From positions 21,417,295 to 21,481,294 of the forward strand of contig CP154956.1 in the NCBI GenBank assembly GCA_039621445.1: a stretch of 64,000 bases of DNA, in the 5' to 3' direction. The DNA comes from Euglena gracilis. Its lineage: Eukaryota > Euglenida > Euglenophyceae > Euglenales. Every line of letters starts with the position of its first letter. The first letter of the stretch is position 1. A model generated the notes under the pieces. The model was not told the DNA's origin, made no database searches, and saw only the letters and a list, made by a program, of their open reading frames with translations. The position numbers and the translations under genes are program-made. Shown here piece by piece: positions 18,945 through 29,110 of the stretch.

Positions 18945-20223
18945 CCAACAGCCCTCTGAACAAACTTTTTCCCAGGCAGCCCCGGGCAGAAGAAGCTCCA
19001 AGCTAGTTCTGGTGGTCGGGCTGACCTCTGGTGGTCGACAGAAATGCACAAAATCCCTTTGTCTGTGCAAGGCAAGGCGTCCATGGATAAACGCTGTTGA
19101 TGAATTCACCCCCCCCCCCCCCCGCTTGTCCACCGACCAGGTTCCTGCAACCCCCGACCAGGGGGGGGGTCATACGCACCCCCCCCCCCCGACTGGAAGG
19201 TGGTTGCTCGACCAGGTGCCAAAAACAACCCGCTTTTCAAAGCCACCGACAACCTCCAACCAGGGGGGTTGTCGGTGTTGTTGGTTGACGGGGGGGGGGT
19301 CCATCGGGGTGATCAGTAGACGACGAGGGGTGGTGGTCCGATCATATGGTAAGCCCGACCACCAATTGATTGGCCCGGCCAAACAGTCAGCAGGAACACA
19401 TGGTCAGGCCGACCAGGGCGGCCCGGGGGGGGGGGGGGGGGGTGATGAAAAGGGGGTGGTGATGTGGTGGAGGTGGGGGAGGAGCAGGGCGTTGCTAAAG
19501 AAAATTTGACCCAACCCCCCGGAGGAGTCCAGCCAGCCAGCAGCCTCTTTCCAGCCCTGGCCAATTGACGAGTTTTATTTTTTTTTATTTCCAGCCGCCT
19601 TTCGGGTGCCTGCACGGTCGGAAAAGGGCTGGCCAGGACATTTTTGGGGGGTCAAAAAGTTGATCTTTTTGCATAATTTACAGGTTTTTTTGGGACATTT
19701 TTTGCGGAGTTTTTCGATTTTTTTTTTCCAACCCCTGGTCAAGGCCAGGGGGGGGGGGCAGCAGCCTTTTTCCAGCCAGCCCACATTTTCCAGCCACTGA
19801 CCCGGCCCCCCCCCCCCCTGGGTGGGACGTTGCCAACCCCCAACCCATGGCCCGACGACCAGAGGCCGATAAACCATGACCCGAAAGTGGCATGGCCAAT
19901 TTTCCTCGCGGAGCTTTTCTTCCCAACAACCTAACCACCGCAATTACACCACCGCTTTTTCCTGTTTGCATACCGTGGCAATTGACACAATCTTTGACAG
20001 CAAACGTCATGTGCATTGTAGAGCTAAGTTTCTCCCTCAGAAGGACAAAAAGGAGGCTGGTTTTGGACGCCATGGACGTCCACAGAAAAGAGGTCTCGTA
20101 CCGGCTTCTTTTAACCAACCGGGGGGGGGGCAAGGGACGAGTTCTTTTGCCCTGAACATTGGAGTGTTCCGGCCGGTCGATCCCAATGTCCATCATGACG
20201 TTCACCCCCTGATGGAGTGGGCC
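18945..20223. other. C/G-run rich stretch downstream of ERD2, no gene recognised
   Basis: Includes repeated CCAGCCAGC, CCGACCAG and C9-C16 blocks (19110-19200, 19425-19440, 19750-19820). A non-repetitive patch at about 19960-20110 is open in several frames on both strands without a recognised motif. The start presumably holds the ERD2 3' UTR. Confidence 0.4.
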
Positions 20224-20487
20224 CAGGGTTTTTTTTTAGTCTTGGTTGGACCCCCTCCCCCGGGGTGGGGGTAGGGTGGGTGGGTCCCTTGAACCCCCTC
20301 CCCCCCTGGGGGGGTTGGGGATAGGGGCTGGTGGGTATATCTTTTTTGGCGCTGAAAATTTTGAAAAAGGTGCTATTTTTAGCATTTTCGGGTGAAAATG
20401 GGTGGGTCCCCCGGGACCCCCCATTTTGGGGGGTGGGCGGGTGGGTGGGTGCCGACCCCCTCCCCCCCCGGTCTTTAAAAAATCCCC
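20224..20487. mobile_element. Probable hairpin-family hAT-like element, short copy
   Basis: CAGGGTTTTTTTTTAG at the left is the approximate inverse of the right end, TCTTTAAAAAATCCCCG. Flanks GAGTGGGC and GAATGGGC match at 7 of 8 bases, but one spare base at the left makes the edge tentative. Internal G/C runs and a degenerate GGCGC segment agree with the family. Confidence 0.5.
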
Positions 20488-20533
20488 GAATGGGCAAAAG
20501 ATCCGGGAATCAACCATTGGGAGGCCTCGCTTT

Positions 20534-20670
20534 CGTACTCCCTCGAGGAAAACCGACCAGGGAGGAAGGGGCACCGAAGGCGAAGCACAAAGACCTTGCG
20601 AGGCCATGCCTTGCTCGCCGGCGGTGTTGTTTGCATTGTGGCGCGTTGGGTTAGGAGTCCCTGGAGTTAG
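20534..20670 (-). repeat. Outer right terminal repeat of element 3, detached
   Basis: Contains CGTACTCCCTCGAGGAAAAC, GCGAAGCACAAAGACCTT and CTTGCTCGCCGGCGGTGTTG, matching the inverse of the element's left end (34040-34137) and its internal complementary region. Separated from the rest by 9.1 kb of inserted elements. Confidence 0.8.
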
Positions 20671-20885
20671 GAGATGGTGAGGTCCTGCTTTCCTTGCCGG
20701 CTGTTCTGCTCTGGTGTGTTTGTGCGTGCGCACGGGGGGTGCTTCTTACTGCTTTTTGTTGCCGGGGTTGGCTGATTCCTATTTCTGCCCTTCGACCTCA
20801 AGGAGAAAGAATATCACCTCTACGAGTGCGGTCAATACGGACGACAAAGACATTCAAAAATTAAACACGTGCTAAACGGAATTCA
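20671..20885 (+). repeat. Left inverted repeat and leader of element 2
   Basis: Starts GATGGTGAGGTCCTGC and matches the left end of element 1 in the opposite orientation through GGCTGATTCC and CTCAAGGAGAAAGAAT, then a leader up to ATG at 20886. Cut off from its element by element 1. Confidence 0.85.
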
Positions 20886-20894
20886 ATGAAAGAT
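20886..20894 (+). CDS. First three codons of element 2 gag, detached
   Basis: ATG AAA GAT reads M-K-D. Element 1 follows immediately, and the next codons GTC GTG TTG resume at 25496 in the same frame. Element 3 has the same MKD start, which supports this as the original start. Confidence 0.7.
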
Positions 20895-21050
20895 TCGGAC
20901 TCCCACGACAGAGGAAGGGGGAGGAAGGGACCAAGAGGGCGAAGCACAAGAAGATGGTGAGGTCCTGCTTTCCTTGCCGGCTGTTCTGTTCTGGTGTGTT
21001 TGTGCGTGCGCGGGGGGTGCTTCTTACTGCGCCTTTGTTGCCGGAGTTGG
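20895..21050 (-). repeat. Right inverted terminal repeat and extension of element 1
   Basis: 20953-21050 is the inverse of 25378-25474 with a few mismatches. 20895-20952 is the 58-bp outer extension found only at the right end and, inverted, in the internal complementary region. Confidence 0.85.
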
Positions 21051-21261
21051 CGATGATGAGGCCTCCTCCGACACCTTGGCGAAGCTGAACCAAAGTGGCA
21101 CTGCCCCCCCCCCCTCCCATGGTCGCTTGGTGGGCCCCCCCCCCTGAGGGGGATGGTGGTCTTTTTTTGTGTTTTGGGGGGGGGTGTGGGGGTTGCTTGG
21201 TTGGGGGTCCCTTTTCTGGTTGGGATGTTTTTCTGCTGATTTTTTGGGTGGGAGGGTTGGG

Positions 21262-21361
21262 CTCACCATCTTCTTGTGCTTCGCCCTCTTGGTCCCTTCC
21301 TCCCCCTTCCTGTGTCGTGGGAGTCCGAGACCATTCGGGCTCCGCACTGCGAGATGGTGAG
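21262..21361 (-). repeat. Internal complementary region of element 1
   Basis: It joins the inverse of the left outer end (CATTCGGGCTCCGCACTGCG) to the inverse of the right outer end (GGGAGTCCGA) through a GAC/GTC triplet. This is the DIRS circle-junction arrangement, which templates completion of the terminal repeats. Confidence 0.85.
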
Positions 21362-22325
21362 GTACTGTGCACCCCCCTTTGGGCCATAATATTTTGAATT
21401 TTTGACACGACTCCCAGCCTCAAATAATGAGCTTGGAAGGCACCAAAATTTTTCCACTGACCCAGCTGCTGGACTTCTTCCACTTGCAAACCAGCATTTT
21501 TCCACCATAAGACCCCAGCCCCTCTGGTGCTGTGGGGTTTCCAGTGGGTGGTGTCCACCCCCCCCCTCCTGCAGAATTTCTTTGGTTAGGGAATTCACCC
21601 TTTCTGATGTCAAAGGTCTTTTACCATCCAAAGACCACAACAAATTATTTTTGTGCCCAACCATGTGGGCTGTCCTTTCCACATACTCTTTCAATAAATG
21701 CCATGGGCTTATGAGGGGGGGGTGTGGCAAATTCAAAATCTCTTCCCATTTTGGGGATTGCCACCCTTTCCTTTGCAATAAAATGAAATTTTTCCCCCCA
21801 CGAAACTGATTTTTCGCTGTGTCCTGGCTAAATCCACCCCCCTGTGGAGGGCCAAAAGCCTCCAACAGATGATGAGTCTGTTTCTGAGCTCTTTCACAGA
21901 TAGGTCTGAGAGGGGTGTGGAATTCCTCATGATGTTTTCTAGGAAATCAGTGGGGTCCCAAAAGTGGGCATACTTGCAGACATTGGCATTCCACTTCCTT
22001 TTCAATGGAGCCAGAAGGGGTGAAAATCTCAAAGACCCAAACCCTGGGAGTAGTAAGGCTGCTGCATATGCATTTCGTGCAGTATTGATGCTATGAACAG
22101 CAAGATCAAGGATGGCTTCAGCCATCTTGGGGACTGTGCACTGCTGCAGAGGCACCCCTTTGTGCAATAATTGACCCACCAATGCCCTGAAGGCTGAGTC
22201 ATATCTTTTGACATTTCCCAGATTTTTTATGTAAGTGTCGATACTGGACATCGAAACTTCCTGGGATTGTAATATTTGCCTGACACAATCAAGCAGGCCA
22301 AATTCCACCTTGGGGGGGGCATCTC
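21362..22325 (-). pseudogene. Tyrosine recombinase region of element 1, frameshifted
   Basis: Site-specific recombinase that would integrate the circular DNA copy. Reading the minus strand: LLDCVRQILQ start, core-binding helices with NAYAAALLLPGFG, the first catalytic Arg region (LHRGVDLARTQ), then HSTRGAG (the H-x-x-R box) and GQWKNFGAFQAHYLRL with the nucleophile Tyr. The parts lie in three frames, with breaks near 21800 and at a nine-G run near 21560. The same G-run break is present in element 2. Confidence 0.8.
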
Positions 22326-23495
22326 CTCCCCCCAGCAGTTGGTGAACAGACCCCACTGGGGGGGTACTAGCAAAACCTTGCTGCCTGGCTGCCTGATTGA
22401 CATTAATTGGCGCCACCATGATGTCGAAGCCCAGTGGGGTACAATCAACAGACAAATTAGGTCTGGGTTTAACATTAATCTCTGAACCCATTGGGGAATG
22501 ATGCTCCAGGGAGGGTTGGCATAAACTGGGGGGAGACCCCTTAAATCTGCCTTCAGAGCATCCACCAACAAAGCCCCTTGGTGGGGGTATCGACAAATGA
22601 ACTTGGGGAATTTTTTGTTGCTGGGGTCGCAAAACATGTCCACCTCTGGGGTGATGTGGTTTTTGAAAAACTTCAGAATCTGGTGAAAAATGGTCAGATT
22701 CAGGGTATAATCCCCTGGATCTTTTTGCTCCCTGGTCAGGGAGTCTGCCAATTGTTCTTTTGTGGGAACCCAAACCACCTGCAAGTTGATTTGCCTTTCT
22801 TGGCAATGGTACAGAAGGGGTTTTAGGATGGAATTTAGGTATGGCTTTTTGCCTCCCCATTTTGTCAAATAACTGACTGCCACCTGGCTGTCCACATGAA
22901 GAACAATGGTTTGTTTTGGTTTTGCCAAAGCCTTTACAGTTTCCACCGCAGACATCAATTCTTTTTGATTGATGTGAAGGACATGCAGGTCCCTCCAGAA
23001 ATCCTGGACCTTTTGACCAGACTTTTTGTCCAGCCCCCCCCATTGCCAGGTGCTGCTGTCTGAGAACAGTTCCTGAGAGGCCTGGGATTGAAAGGCTCTG
23101 CCCACACCTGGCTGAAACAACGTTTTTAACTCCACAATTTGATCTTTGACCCCCTGGGGAATGGTCAGGGTGTGGTCCCAACCCCACTTTGTGTGCAAAT
23201 CCACCATTTTGCAAAGTTGATCTGTCAGAATTCTGAGAAAAGGCATTGAAACTAAATAGCTTCTGACTTGCCCTACAATAGAGCTGAGTTTTCTGCAGCT
23301 CATCTTTTGTGCTGTCAGCACCTTTCCTAATTCCTTTCTTAGGGATTTTAGTTTTTCCTGTGGAATTTCCAGCTGGCCTTTTTTCAAATTGATCCACTGG
23401 CCCAAATGCTTTATTTCTTGTGTTGGTTCCAGACATGATTTGGGGAGGTTTATTCTGAAACCTGCCAGTAAAAGATCTTTTTTCATTTCTGCCAA
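22227..23495 (-). CDS. RNase H and methyltransferase-like region of element 1
   Basis: An intact 422-codon stretch within pol. RNase H: FSDSSTWQWGG (first Asp), NQKELMSAVETV (Glu), HVDSQVAVSYL (Asp), ADSLTRE (C-terminal Asp); it removes RNA from the RNA-DNA hybrid. Next come VDMFCDPSNKKFPKF and YANPPWSII, the NPPW box of the DAM-like methyltransferase domain typical of DIRS elements. The frame reaches a stop after the domain; the recombinase continues in another frame, so a frameshift separates them here. In element 2 the two are fused in one frame. Confidence 0.8.
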   Translation of the reverse strand: MAEMKKDLLLAGFRINLPKSCLEPTQEIKHLGQWINLKKGQLEIPQEKLKSLRKELGKVLTAQKMSCRKLSSIVGQVRSYLVSMPFLRILTDQLCKMVDLHTKWGWDHTLTIPQGVKDQIVELKTLFQPGVGRAFQSQASQELFSDSSTWQWGGLDKKSGQKVQDFWRDLHVLHINQKELMSAVETVKALAKPKQTIVLHVDSQVAVSYLTKWGGKKPYLNSILKPLLYHCQERQINLQVVWVPTKEQLADSLTREQKDPGDYTLNLTIFHQILKFFKNHITPEVDMFCDPSNKKFPKFICRYPHQGALLVDALKADLRGLPPVYANPPWSIIPQWVQRLMLNPDLICLLIVPHWASTSWWRQLMSIRQPGSKVLLVPPQWGLFTNCWGEEMPPPRWNLACLIVSGKYYNPRKFRCPVSTLT

Positions 23496-23499
23496 ATGC

Positions 23500-24121
23500 T
23501 TGGGTGCTTTCTATGTGCTGGGGGCTAACATGAAAATGTAGTCTAGGTAGCTGAAAACTACCTTTCCTTCCTTCCTCCATTTCCTTTCCCAGACTCTCAT
23601 GAGAGTCATAAACTTTTGTGGCAGGCTGCTTAACCCAAAGCATGCAGCTTGAAATTGCCACGTTTCCCCCCCACTTGCATGCAGACATGCTTTTCCAGGC
23701 TGCTGTGCAGCTTTAAATGGAAATAAGCATCTTTCAGATCTATTTTTCCACAGAACCAACCCTTTCTGAGATATGGGAAAATGTTTCCCATGTGTTCCAG
23801 TCTGAACTTCTGGGGGGTGAAATAGTGATTTAACTGTCGACAATCTGAAATTAGTCTTTCCTTGGTCTTTTCCCCTTCTTTTTTGGAAATTATGAAGTAA
23901 GGGACAAAATGTTTTGCCTCCTCTGGGGGGATTTGCCTGGTTGCCCCTGCACATTCGTATTCTCTCAGAATTTTTTGGGCAGTCATTACTTCCTGGGGGG
24001 CTTTGAAGGGAACTTTTAAGGACATTAGAGGGGGGAGGGGAAGATCTGCCATGACCCCTTCCCTTATCAGGTTTAATACCTCTCTGCTGGCACCTGCCTT
24101 TTCCCAATGGGGGATACTGGC
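23500..24121 (-). pseudogene. Reverse transcriptase region of element 1, frameshifted
   Basis: Begins directly after an in-frame TAG that ends gag. Motifs: IPHWEKAG, VPYFIISKKEG, RLISDCRQLN, KIDLKDAYFHL, then in a second frame FQAACFGLSSLPQKFM and YLDY at 23538-23549, where active RTs have YxDD. A frameshift near 23670 splits the domain. The second catalytic Asp of the YxDD box is replaced by Tyr, so this copy should be inactive. Confidence 0.85.
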
Positions 24122-25141
24122 CTACAGGGCTTTGTAAGGGGGCACCCCTGGATGTAATGTGTCTGGGGATTCCACAGGCCCCATCACTGGGGTCCTTCCC
24201 CCTGGCTGCCCCATCACTGGGGTCCTCTCTGGCTGCCCCATCACTGGGGTCACCTCTGGCCCTGCCATAGGGCTGCTCAAAGACAGGCTTTCCCCCTGTT
24301 TTTGAAAGATGGGGGAAGGTCTGTTTCTGCAGTGGGGAGGTACATATACAGCTGGGGGGTGTGGGCTGATTATCTTCTGGGGGGGCCCTGGTGTAGCCAA
24401 TCTTGGGCCTCCCCCCCAAGGGCTGTGGTCTTGAATGCATTGGCCTCCCATGGCCACCTGATTTTGATTGAAATGGCCTCCATTGGCCTTGATATTTTCC
24501 CTCTGGCCTCCATTGGCCTCTTGGATATAATGGCCTCCATTGGCCTGCCCCTGAAGGGGGGGCTGCTTGCTTGGGTGGGCAGCTCCTGAGGGTTTTTTGA
24601 TTGAGGGAGCTGTGGGGTAAGTTGGACATACCTTTCCCCAGTGGGATCTTCCCAGGTTGGGATACAGGCTGCCATAGCCTTGCAACTGGGCCCACTGCCC
24701 TCTTGAATGCTGGCTGCCATAGCCTTGATTCTGGGCAACAGGCCCTGTTAAATGATGGCTGCCATAGCCTTGAGTTTGATTTGAATCCTTTGGATTTCTG
24801 ATATCTCCAGAGAGGCTGCCATAGCCTTTGCTTTTTCCCCTGGAGGGGGAGGAATTGGGAAAAAGGGGTGGAGTCTGTTGGACCTGTGATGGTAGTCCCC
24901 CTCTGTCTTCTCTTCCTGACCACTGCTGTCCATGGTCCATGGCCATCATTTTGAGTGGGGGATCCTGAAAACTTTGAATTGCTGGGGGTGGGGGGGTTAC
25001 GATGGCCACGGACTGACGTGCTGCTGCCGCCTCATCACCTTCTGCAGCTGGTGCTGTGTGTCCACCTTCCCCAGCTGTTTTCTTGGAAGTTCGTTGGAGT
25101 TCTTCTTGGCAGTTTGAATTTCTTTGCAGATCATTCTTCAT
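24122..25141 (-). CDS. Gag-like ORF1 of element 1
   Basis: Start chosen at ATG 25141 (MKNDLQRNSNCQEEL) because elements 2 and 3 have the matching starts MKDVVLEKISTCQEEV and MKDATSKKHS. It ends at TAG 24124-24122 after PGVPPYKAL. The product is basic, rich in Gly, Pro and Gln, with QGYGS and NGGHF repeats and TPVMGQP repeats near the end; no zinc knuckle is seen. It probably packages element RNA, by analogy with other DIRS ORF1s. A conserved patch near 24930 (DGHGPW, VVRK) reads in a neighbouring frame, so an early frameshift is likely. Confidence 0.55.
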   Translation of the reverse strand: MKNDLQRNSNCQEELQRTSKKTAGEGGHTAPAAEGDEAAAARQSVAIVTPPPPAIQSFQDPPLKMMAMDHGQQWSGREDRGGLPSQVQQTPPLFPNSSPSRGKSKGYGSLSGDIRNPKDSNQTQGYGSHHLTGPVAQNQGYGSQHSRGQWAQLQGYGSLYPNLGRSHWGKVCPTYPTAPSIKKPSGAAHPSKQPPLQGQANGGHYIQEANGGQRENIKANGGHFNQNQVAMGGQCIQDHSPWGGGPRLATPGPPQKIISPHPPAVYVPPHCRNRPSPIFQKQGESLSLSSPMAGPEVTPVMGQPERTPVMGQPGGRTPVMGPVESPDTLHPGVPPYKAL

Positions 25142-25377
25142 GGAAGTCCAGTGTGATGCTGTCTTCTTAATTGAAATATTTCTGGGATAATTCCAGTTGA
25201 ACTCGAAGAGTTGAATTCTTCCTCCTGGAAGTCGAAGGTCAGCAAAAACGTTTGATCCACCAGTTGATAATTCGCCGTTCTTCGGTGAATGTAATGCTCC
25301 TTGTAAATATTTTCCAAGTGAACTCGTAGCAGTAAAATTCTTTCTCCTTGAGGTCAAAGAGCAGAATTAGGAATCAG

Positions 25378-25495
25378 CCAACTCCGGCAACAAAAAGCAG
25401 TAAGAAGCACCCCCCGCGCACGCACAAACACACCAGAACAGAACAGCCGGCAAAGAAAGCAGGACCTCACCATCTCGCAGTGCGGAGCCCGAATG
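25378..25495 (-). repeat. Left inverted terminal repeat of element 1
   Basis: 97-bp repeat (25378-25474) plus a 21-bp outer extension (25475-25495) ending CCCGAATG. The inverse of the 97-bp part lies at 20953-21050. Confidence 0.85.
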
Positions 25496-26663
25496 GTCGT
25501 GTTGGAAAAAATTTCAACCTGTCAAGAGGAAGTGGGAGCACAAGGACGTTCAAGACAGACAGCCGACGCTGTAAAACACCGAGGAACTTCAGGCGCTGGA
25601 GTACCTGGTGGAGCAGGGCCAACACGTCCGTCCGTGGCCGTCGCAACCCTTCCGCCCCCCATTTCGTCAGAAATTTCCTGTTTTCAACAAAGCTTTTGTG
25701 ACGGCTATGGACCCTGGACACTTGTGGTCAGAGCAAAGCGTCAGAGAAGCCATCCAGGGCAAGGCCCATTGGGTCATGGGGACCCAGCACAGTCATCAAT
25801 CAAGGAAACATTGTCAGGAGCGGGAAAAACGGGTCTGGCAGACTACCCATCCCCCTTCTCATTCCCACCCCTATGGCAGGGGAAATATGACAAATTCAAA
25901 GGGTTCAAGTCAGGAAGGTGGACACCCTCCTCAAAATGGCCATGGCGGCCATCTATCTACAGGGCCTGGGGCCCAAGGCTATGGCAGCCATCATTCAACA
26001 GGGCATGGTGCCCATTGTCAAGGACACAGAACCCAGGATCCCAGCAAGGGACCCCAATGGGGAGAAGTATGTCCAATTATCCCCCCAGAACCCTCAAAAT
26101 CATCCCCCCCAGGGGAAGCAAGCCACAGCCAAGACAGGTGGCATCAAAACCCAAAGGGAAATGTAGCCATGGTGGCTCATCTGGGGAACCAAGAGGGAAA
26201 AAGAAGACACAAGAAAAGTGCTGGAGAGAAGGTCAATGGAGACCAAGAAGGTCAAATGGCCCTGAAGGCCAATGGAGGCCATTACAATCAAGTTATCAAG
26301 GCCAATGGAGGCCATTTCAAGCAAATTCAGGTGGCCACTGGAGGCCAGTACATTCAAGATATCAGCCCTTGGGGGGGAGGCCCAAGATTGGCTACACCAG
26401 GGCCCCCCCAGAAGGTAATCAGCCCTCACCCCCCAGCATTATATGTACCTCCCCACCACAGACCTTCCCCCATCTTTCAAAAAAAGGGGGAAAGCCTGTC
26501 TTTGAGCAGCCCTATGGCAGGGCCAGAGGCAACCCCAGTGATGGGACAGCAAGGGGAATGGACCCCAGTGATGGGGCAGCCAGGGGAAAGGACCCCAGTG
26601 ATGGGGCCTGTGGAATCCCCAGACACATTATACCCAGGGGTGCCCCCATACAAGGCCCTGTAG
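25496..26663 (+). pseudogene. Gag-like ORF1 of element 2, interrupted at codon 3
   Basis: Continues from 20886-20894. The first part (TCQEEVGAQG, then DGYGPWTLVVR near 25700) is in one frame. The QGYGSHHST and KANGGHFKQ repeats and the PGVPPYKAL-TAG end, matching element 1, are in the next frame. Both frames are open through much of the region because the repeats lack stops, so the crossover cannot be placed. Insertion of element 1 destroys expression. Confidence 0.6.
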
Positions 26664-27400
26664 GCCAGCATCCCCCATTGGGTCAAGGCAGGAGCCAGCA
26701 CAGAGGTATTAAACTTAATAAGGGAAGGAGTCAGGTCAGATCTTCCCCTACCCCCTCAGATGTCATTGAAAGTGCCCTTCAAAACTCCTCAAGAAATGAT
26801 GACTGCCCAGAAAATTCTGAGGGAATACGAATGTGCAGGGGCAACCAGGCAAATCACCCCAGAGGAGGCAAAACATTTGGTCCCTTATTTTATCATTTCC
26901 AAAAAGGAAGGGGGAAAAACAAAGGAGAGACTAATTTCAGATTGTCGACAGTTAAATCACCGTTTCACCTCCCAGAAGATCAGATTGCAACACATGGGAA
27001 ACATCTTCCCATATTTAAGAAAAGGTTGGTTCTGTGAAAAAATCGACCTGAAAGATGCATATATTCCCATCTTCAGCTGCACAGCAGCTTGGAAAGTATG
27101 TTTGCATGCAGGTGGGGGGAGAAACCTGGCAGTTTCAAGCTGCTTGCTTCGGCATCAGCAGCCCGCCACAAAAATTTATGACTCTCATGAGAGTCTGGGA
27201 AAGAAAATAGAGAAAGGAGGGAAAGGTAGTTTTCATCTACCCAGACGACATTTTGTTGTTAGCCCCCAGCAAAAAGACAGCAGCCCAGCATTTGGCAGAG
27301 ATAAAAAGAGACCTTTTACTGGCAGGTTTCAGATTAAACCTCCCCAAATCCTGTCTGGAACCCACACAGGAGATAAAGCATTTGGGTCAGTGGGTTCAAT
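26664..27400 (+). pseudogene. Reverse transcriptase region of element 2, broken
   Basis: It begins after TAG in the gag frame with ASIPHWVKAG. Motifs: VPYFIISKKEG, RLISDCRQLN, KIDLKDAY. A frameshift follows at about 27060, then WQFQAACFGISSPPQKFM in another frame, a TAG nonsense at 27208-27210 where element 1 has Trp, YPDD at 27238-27249 and KSCLEPTQEIKHLGQW. A further frameshift before 27401 leads into RNase H. Both YxDD aspartates survive but Pro replaces the usual Leu or Met. Confidence 0.8.
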
Positions 27401-29110
27401 TTGAAAAAAGGCCAGCTGGAAATTCCACAGGAAAAACTAAAATCCTTAAGAAAGGAACTAGGCATGGTGCTCACAGCACAAAAAATGAGCTGCAGAAAAC
27501 TCAGTTCTATTGTGGCGCAAGTCAGAAGCTATTTAGTCTCAATGCCATTTCTCAGAATTCTGACAGATCAACTTTGCAAAATGGTGGATCTGCACACAAA
27601 GTGGGGCTGGGACCACACCCTAACCATTCCCCAGGGGGTCAAGGATCAAATTGTGGAGTTAAAAGCGTTTTTGCAGCCAGGTGTAGGCAGAGCCTTTCAA
27701 TCTCAGGCCTCTCAGGAACTGTTCTCAGACAGCAGCACCTGGCAGTGGGGGGGGCTGGACAAAAAGTCTGGTCAAAAGGTCCAAGATTTCTGGAGGGACC
27801 TGCATGTCCTTCACACCAATCAAAAAGAATTGATGTCTGCAGTGGAAACTGTAAAGGCTTTAGCAAAACCAAAACAAACCATTGTTCTTCATGTGGACAG
27901 CCAGGTGGCTGTAAGTTACTTAACAAAATGGGGAGGCAAAAAGCCATACCTAAATTCCATCCTAAAACCCCTTTTATACCATTGCCAAGAAAAGCAAATC
28001 AACTTGCAGGTGGTTTGGGTTCCCACAAAAGAACAATTGGCAGACTCCCTGACCAGGGAGCAAAACGATCCAGGGGATTACACCCTGAATCTGACCATTT
28101 TTCACCAGATTCTGAAGTTTTTCAAAAACCACATCACCCCAGAGGTGGACATGTTTTGCACACCCAGCAACAAGAAATTCCCCAAGTTCATTTGTCGATA
28201 CCCCCACCAAGGGGCTTTGTTGGTGGATGCTTTGAAGGCAGATTTAAAGGGTATACCCCCAGTTTATGCCAACCCCCCCTGGAGCATCATCCCCCAGTGG
28301 GTTCAGAGATTGATGCTAAACCCAGACCTGAGTTGTCTGTTGATTGTACCCCACTGGGCTTCGACATCATGGTGGCGCCAATTAATGTCAATCAGGCAGC
28401 CAGGCAGCAAGGTTTTGTTGGTACCCCCCCAATGTGGCCTGTTCACCAACTGCTGGGGGGAGGAGATGCCCCCCCCCAAGGTGGAAATTGGCCTGCTTGA
28501 TTGTGTCAGGCAAATATTACAATCCCAGGAAGTTTCGATGTCCAGTATCGACACTTACATAAAAAATCTGGGAAATGTCAAAAGATATGACTCAGCCTTC
28601 AGGGCATTGGTGGGTCAATTATTGCACAAAGGGGTGCCTCTGCAGCAGTGCTTTTTTTCTTTTTCTCTTTTGTCTCCATTGAAGAGGAAATGGAATTACA
28701 ATGTCTGCAAGTATGCCCATTTTTGGGACCCCACTGATTTCCTAGACAACATCATCAGGAAATCCAAACCCCTCTCAGACCTATCTGTGAAAGAGCTCAG
28801 AAACAGGCTCATCATCTGTTGGAGGCTGTTGGCCCTCCACAGGGGGGTTGATTTAGCCAGGACACAGCGGAAAATAAGTTTTGTGGGAGAAAAAAGTTTC
28901 ATTTTATTGCAAAGGAAAGGATGGCAATTCCCAAGATGGGAGGAGGTTTTGATTTTGCCACACACCCCCCTTATCAGCCCTTGGCATTTATTGAAAGAGT
29001 ATGTGGAAAGGACAGCCCACATGGTTGGACACAAAAATAATTTGTTATGGTCTTTGGATGGCAAAAGACCTTTGACATCAGAAAGGGTGAATTCCCTCAC
29101 CAAAGAAATT
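27401..29110 (+). CDS. RNase H, methyltransferase-like and recombinase frame of element 2
   Basis: One long open frame carries all three domains, showing the ancestral fusion. RNase H: FSDSSTWQWGG near 27725, NQKELMSAVETV, HVDSQVAVSYL and ADSLTRE. Methyltransferase-like: YANPPWSII near 28265. Recombinase: LLDCVRQILQ near 28490, LHRGVDLARTQ and SLDGKRPLTSERVN. Compared with element 1, about 40 residues around NAYAAALLLPGFG are missing and replaced by FFSFSLLSP near 28650, so the DNA-binding part is damaged. After the nine-G run near 29117 the frame is lost and the HSTRGAG box continues in another frame. Confidence 0.8.

Larger units (their letters stand above)
20895..25495 (-). mobile_element. 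DIRS-like retrotransposon, element 1 (innermost, youngest)
   Basis: A complete 4,601-bp element on the minus strand with both outer ends. Order in its own sense: left inverted repeat (25495-25378), gag-like frame, RT, RNase H, methyltransferase-like region, tyrosine recombinase, internal complementary region (21361-21262), right inverted repeat (21050-20953) and right extension (20952-20895). No target duplication is seen; the flanking triplets are GAT and GTC, as expected for recombinase integration. Frameshifts in RT, before the recombinase and within it make it non-autonomous as read. Confidence 0.9.

Noticed and set aside
19678-20274. Overlapping frames of 130-175 codons on both strands downstream of ERD2
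   Set aside because: Several frames on both strands are open at once and none shows a recognised domain. C/G runs make up their ends.
22227-22320. Separate host methyltransferase gene next to the RNase H
   Set aside because: The NPPW box and RNase H are in one frame and the same order in three elements, as in known DIRS pol; it is part of the retrotransposon.
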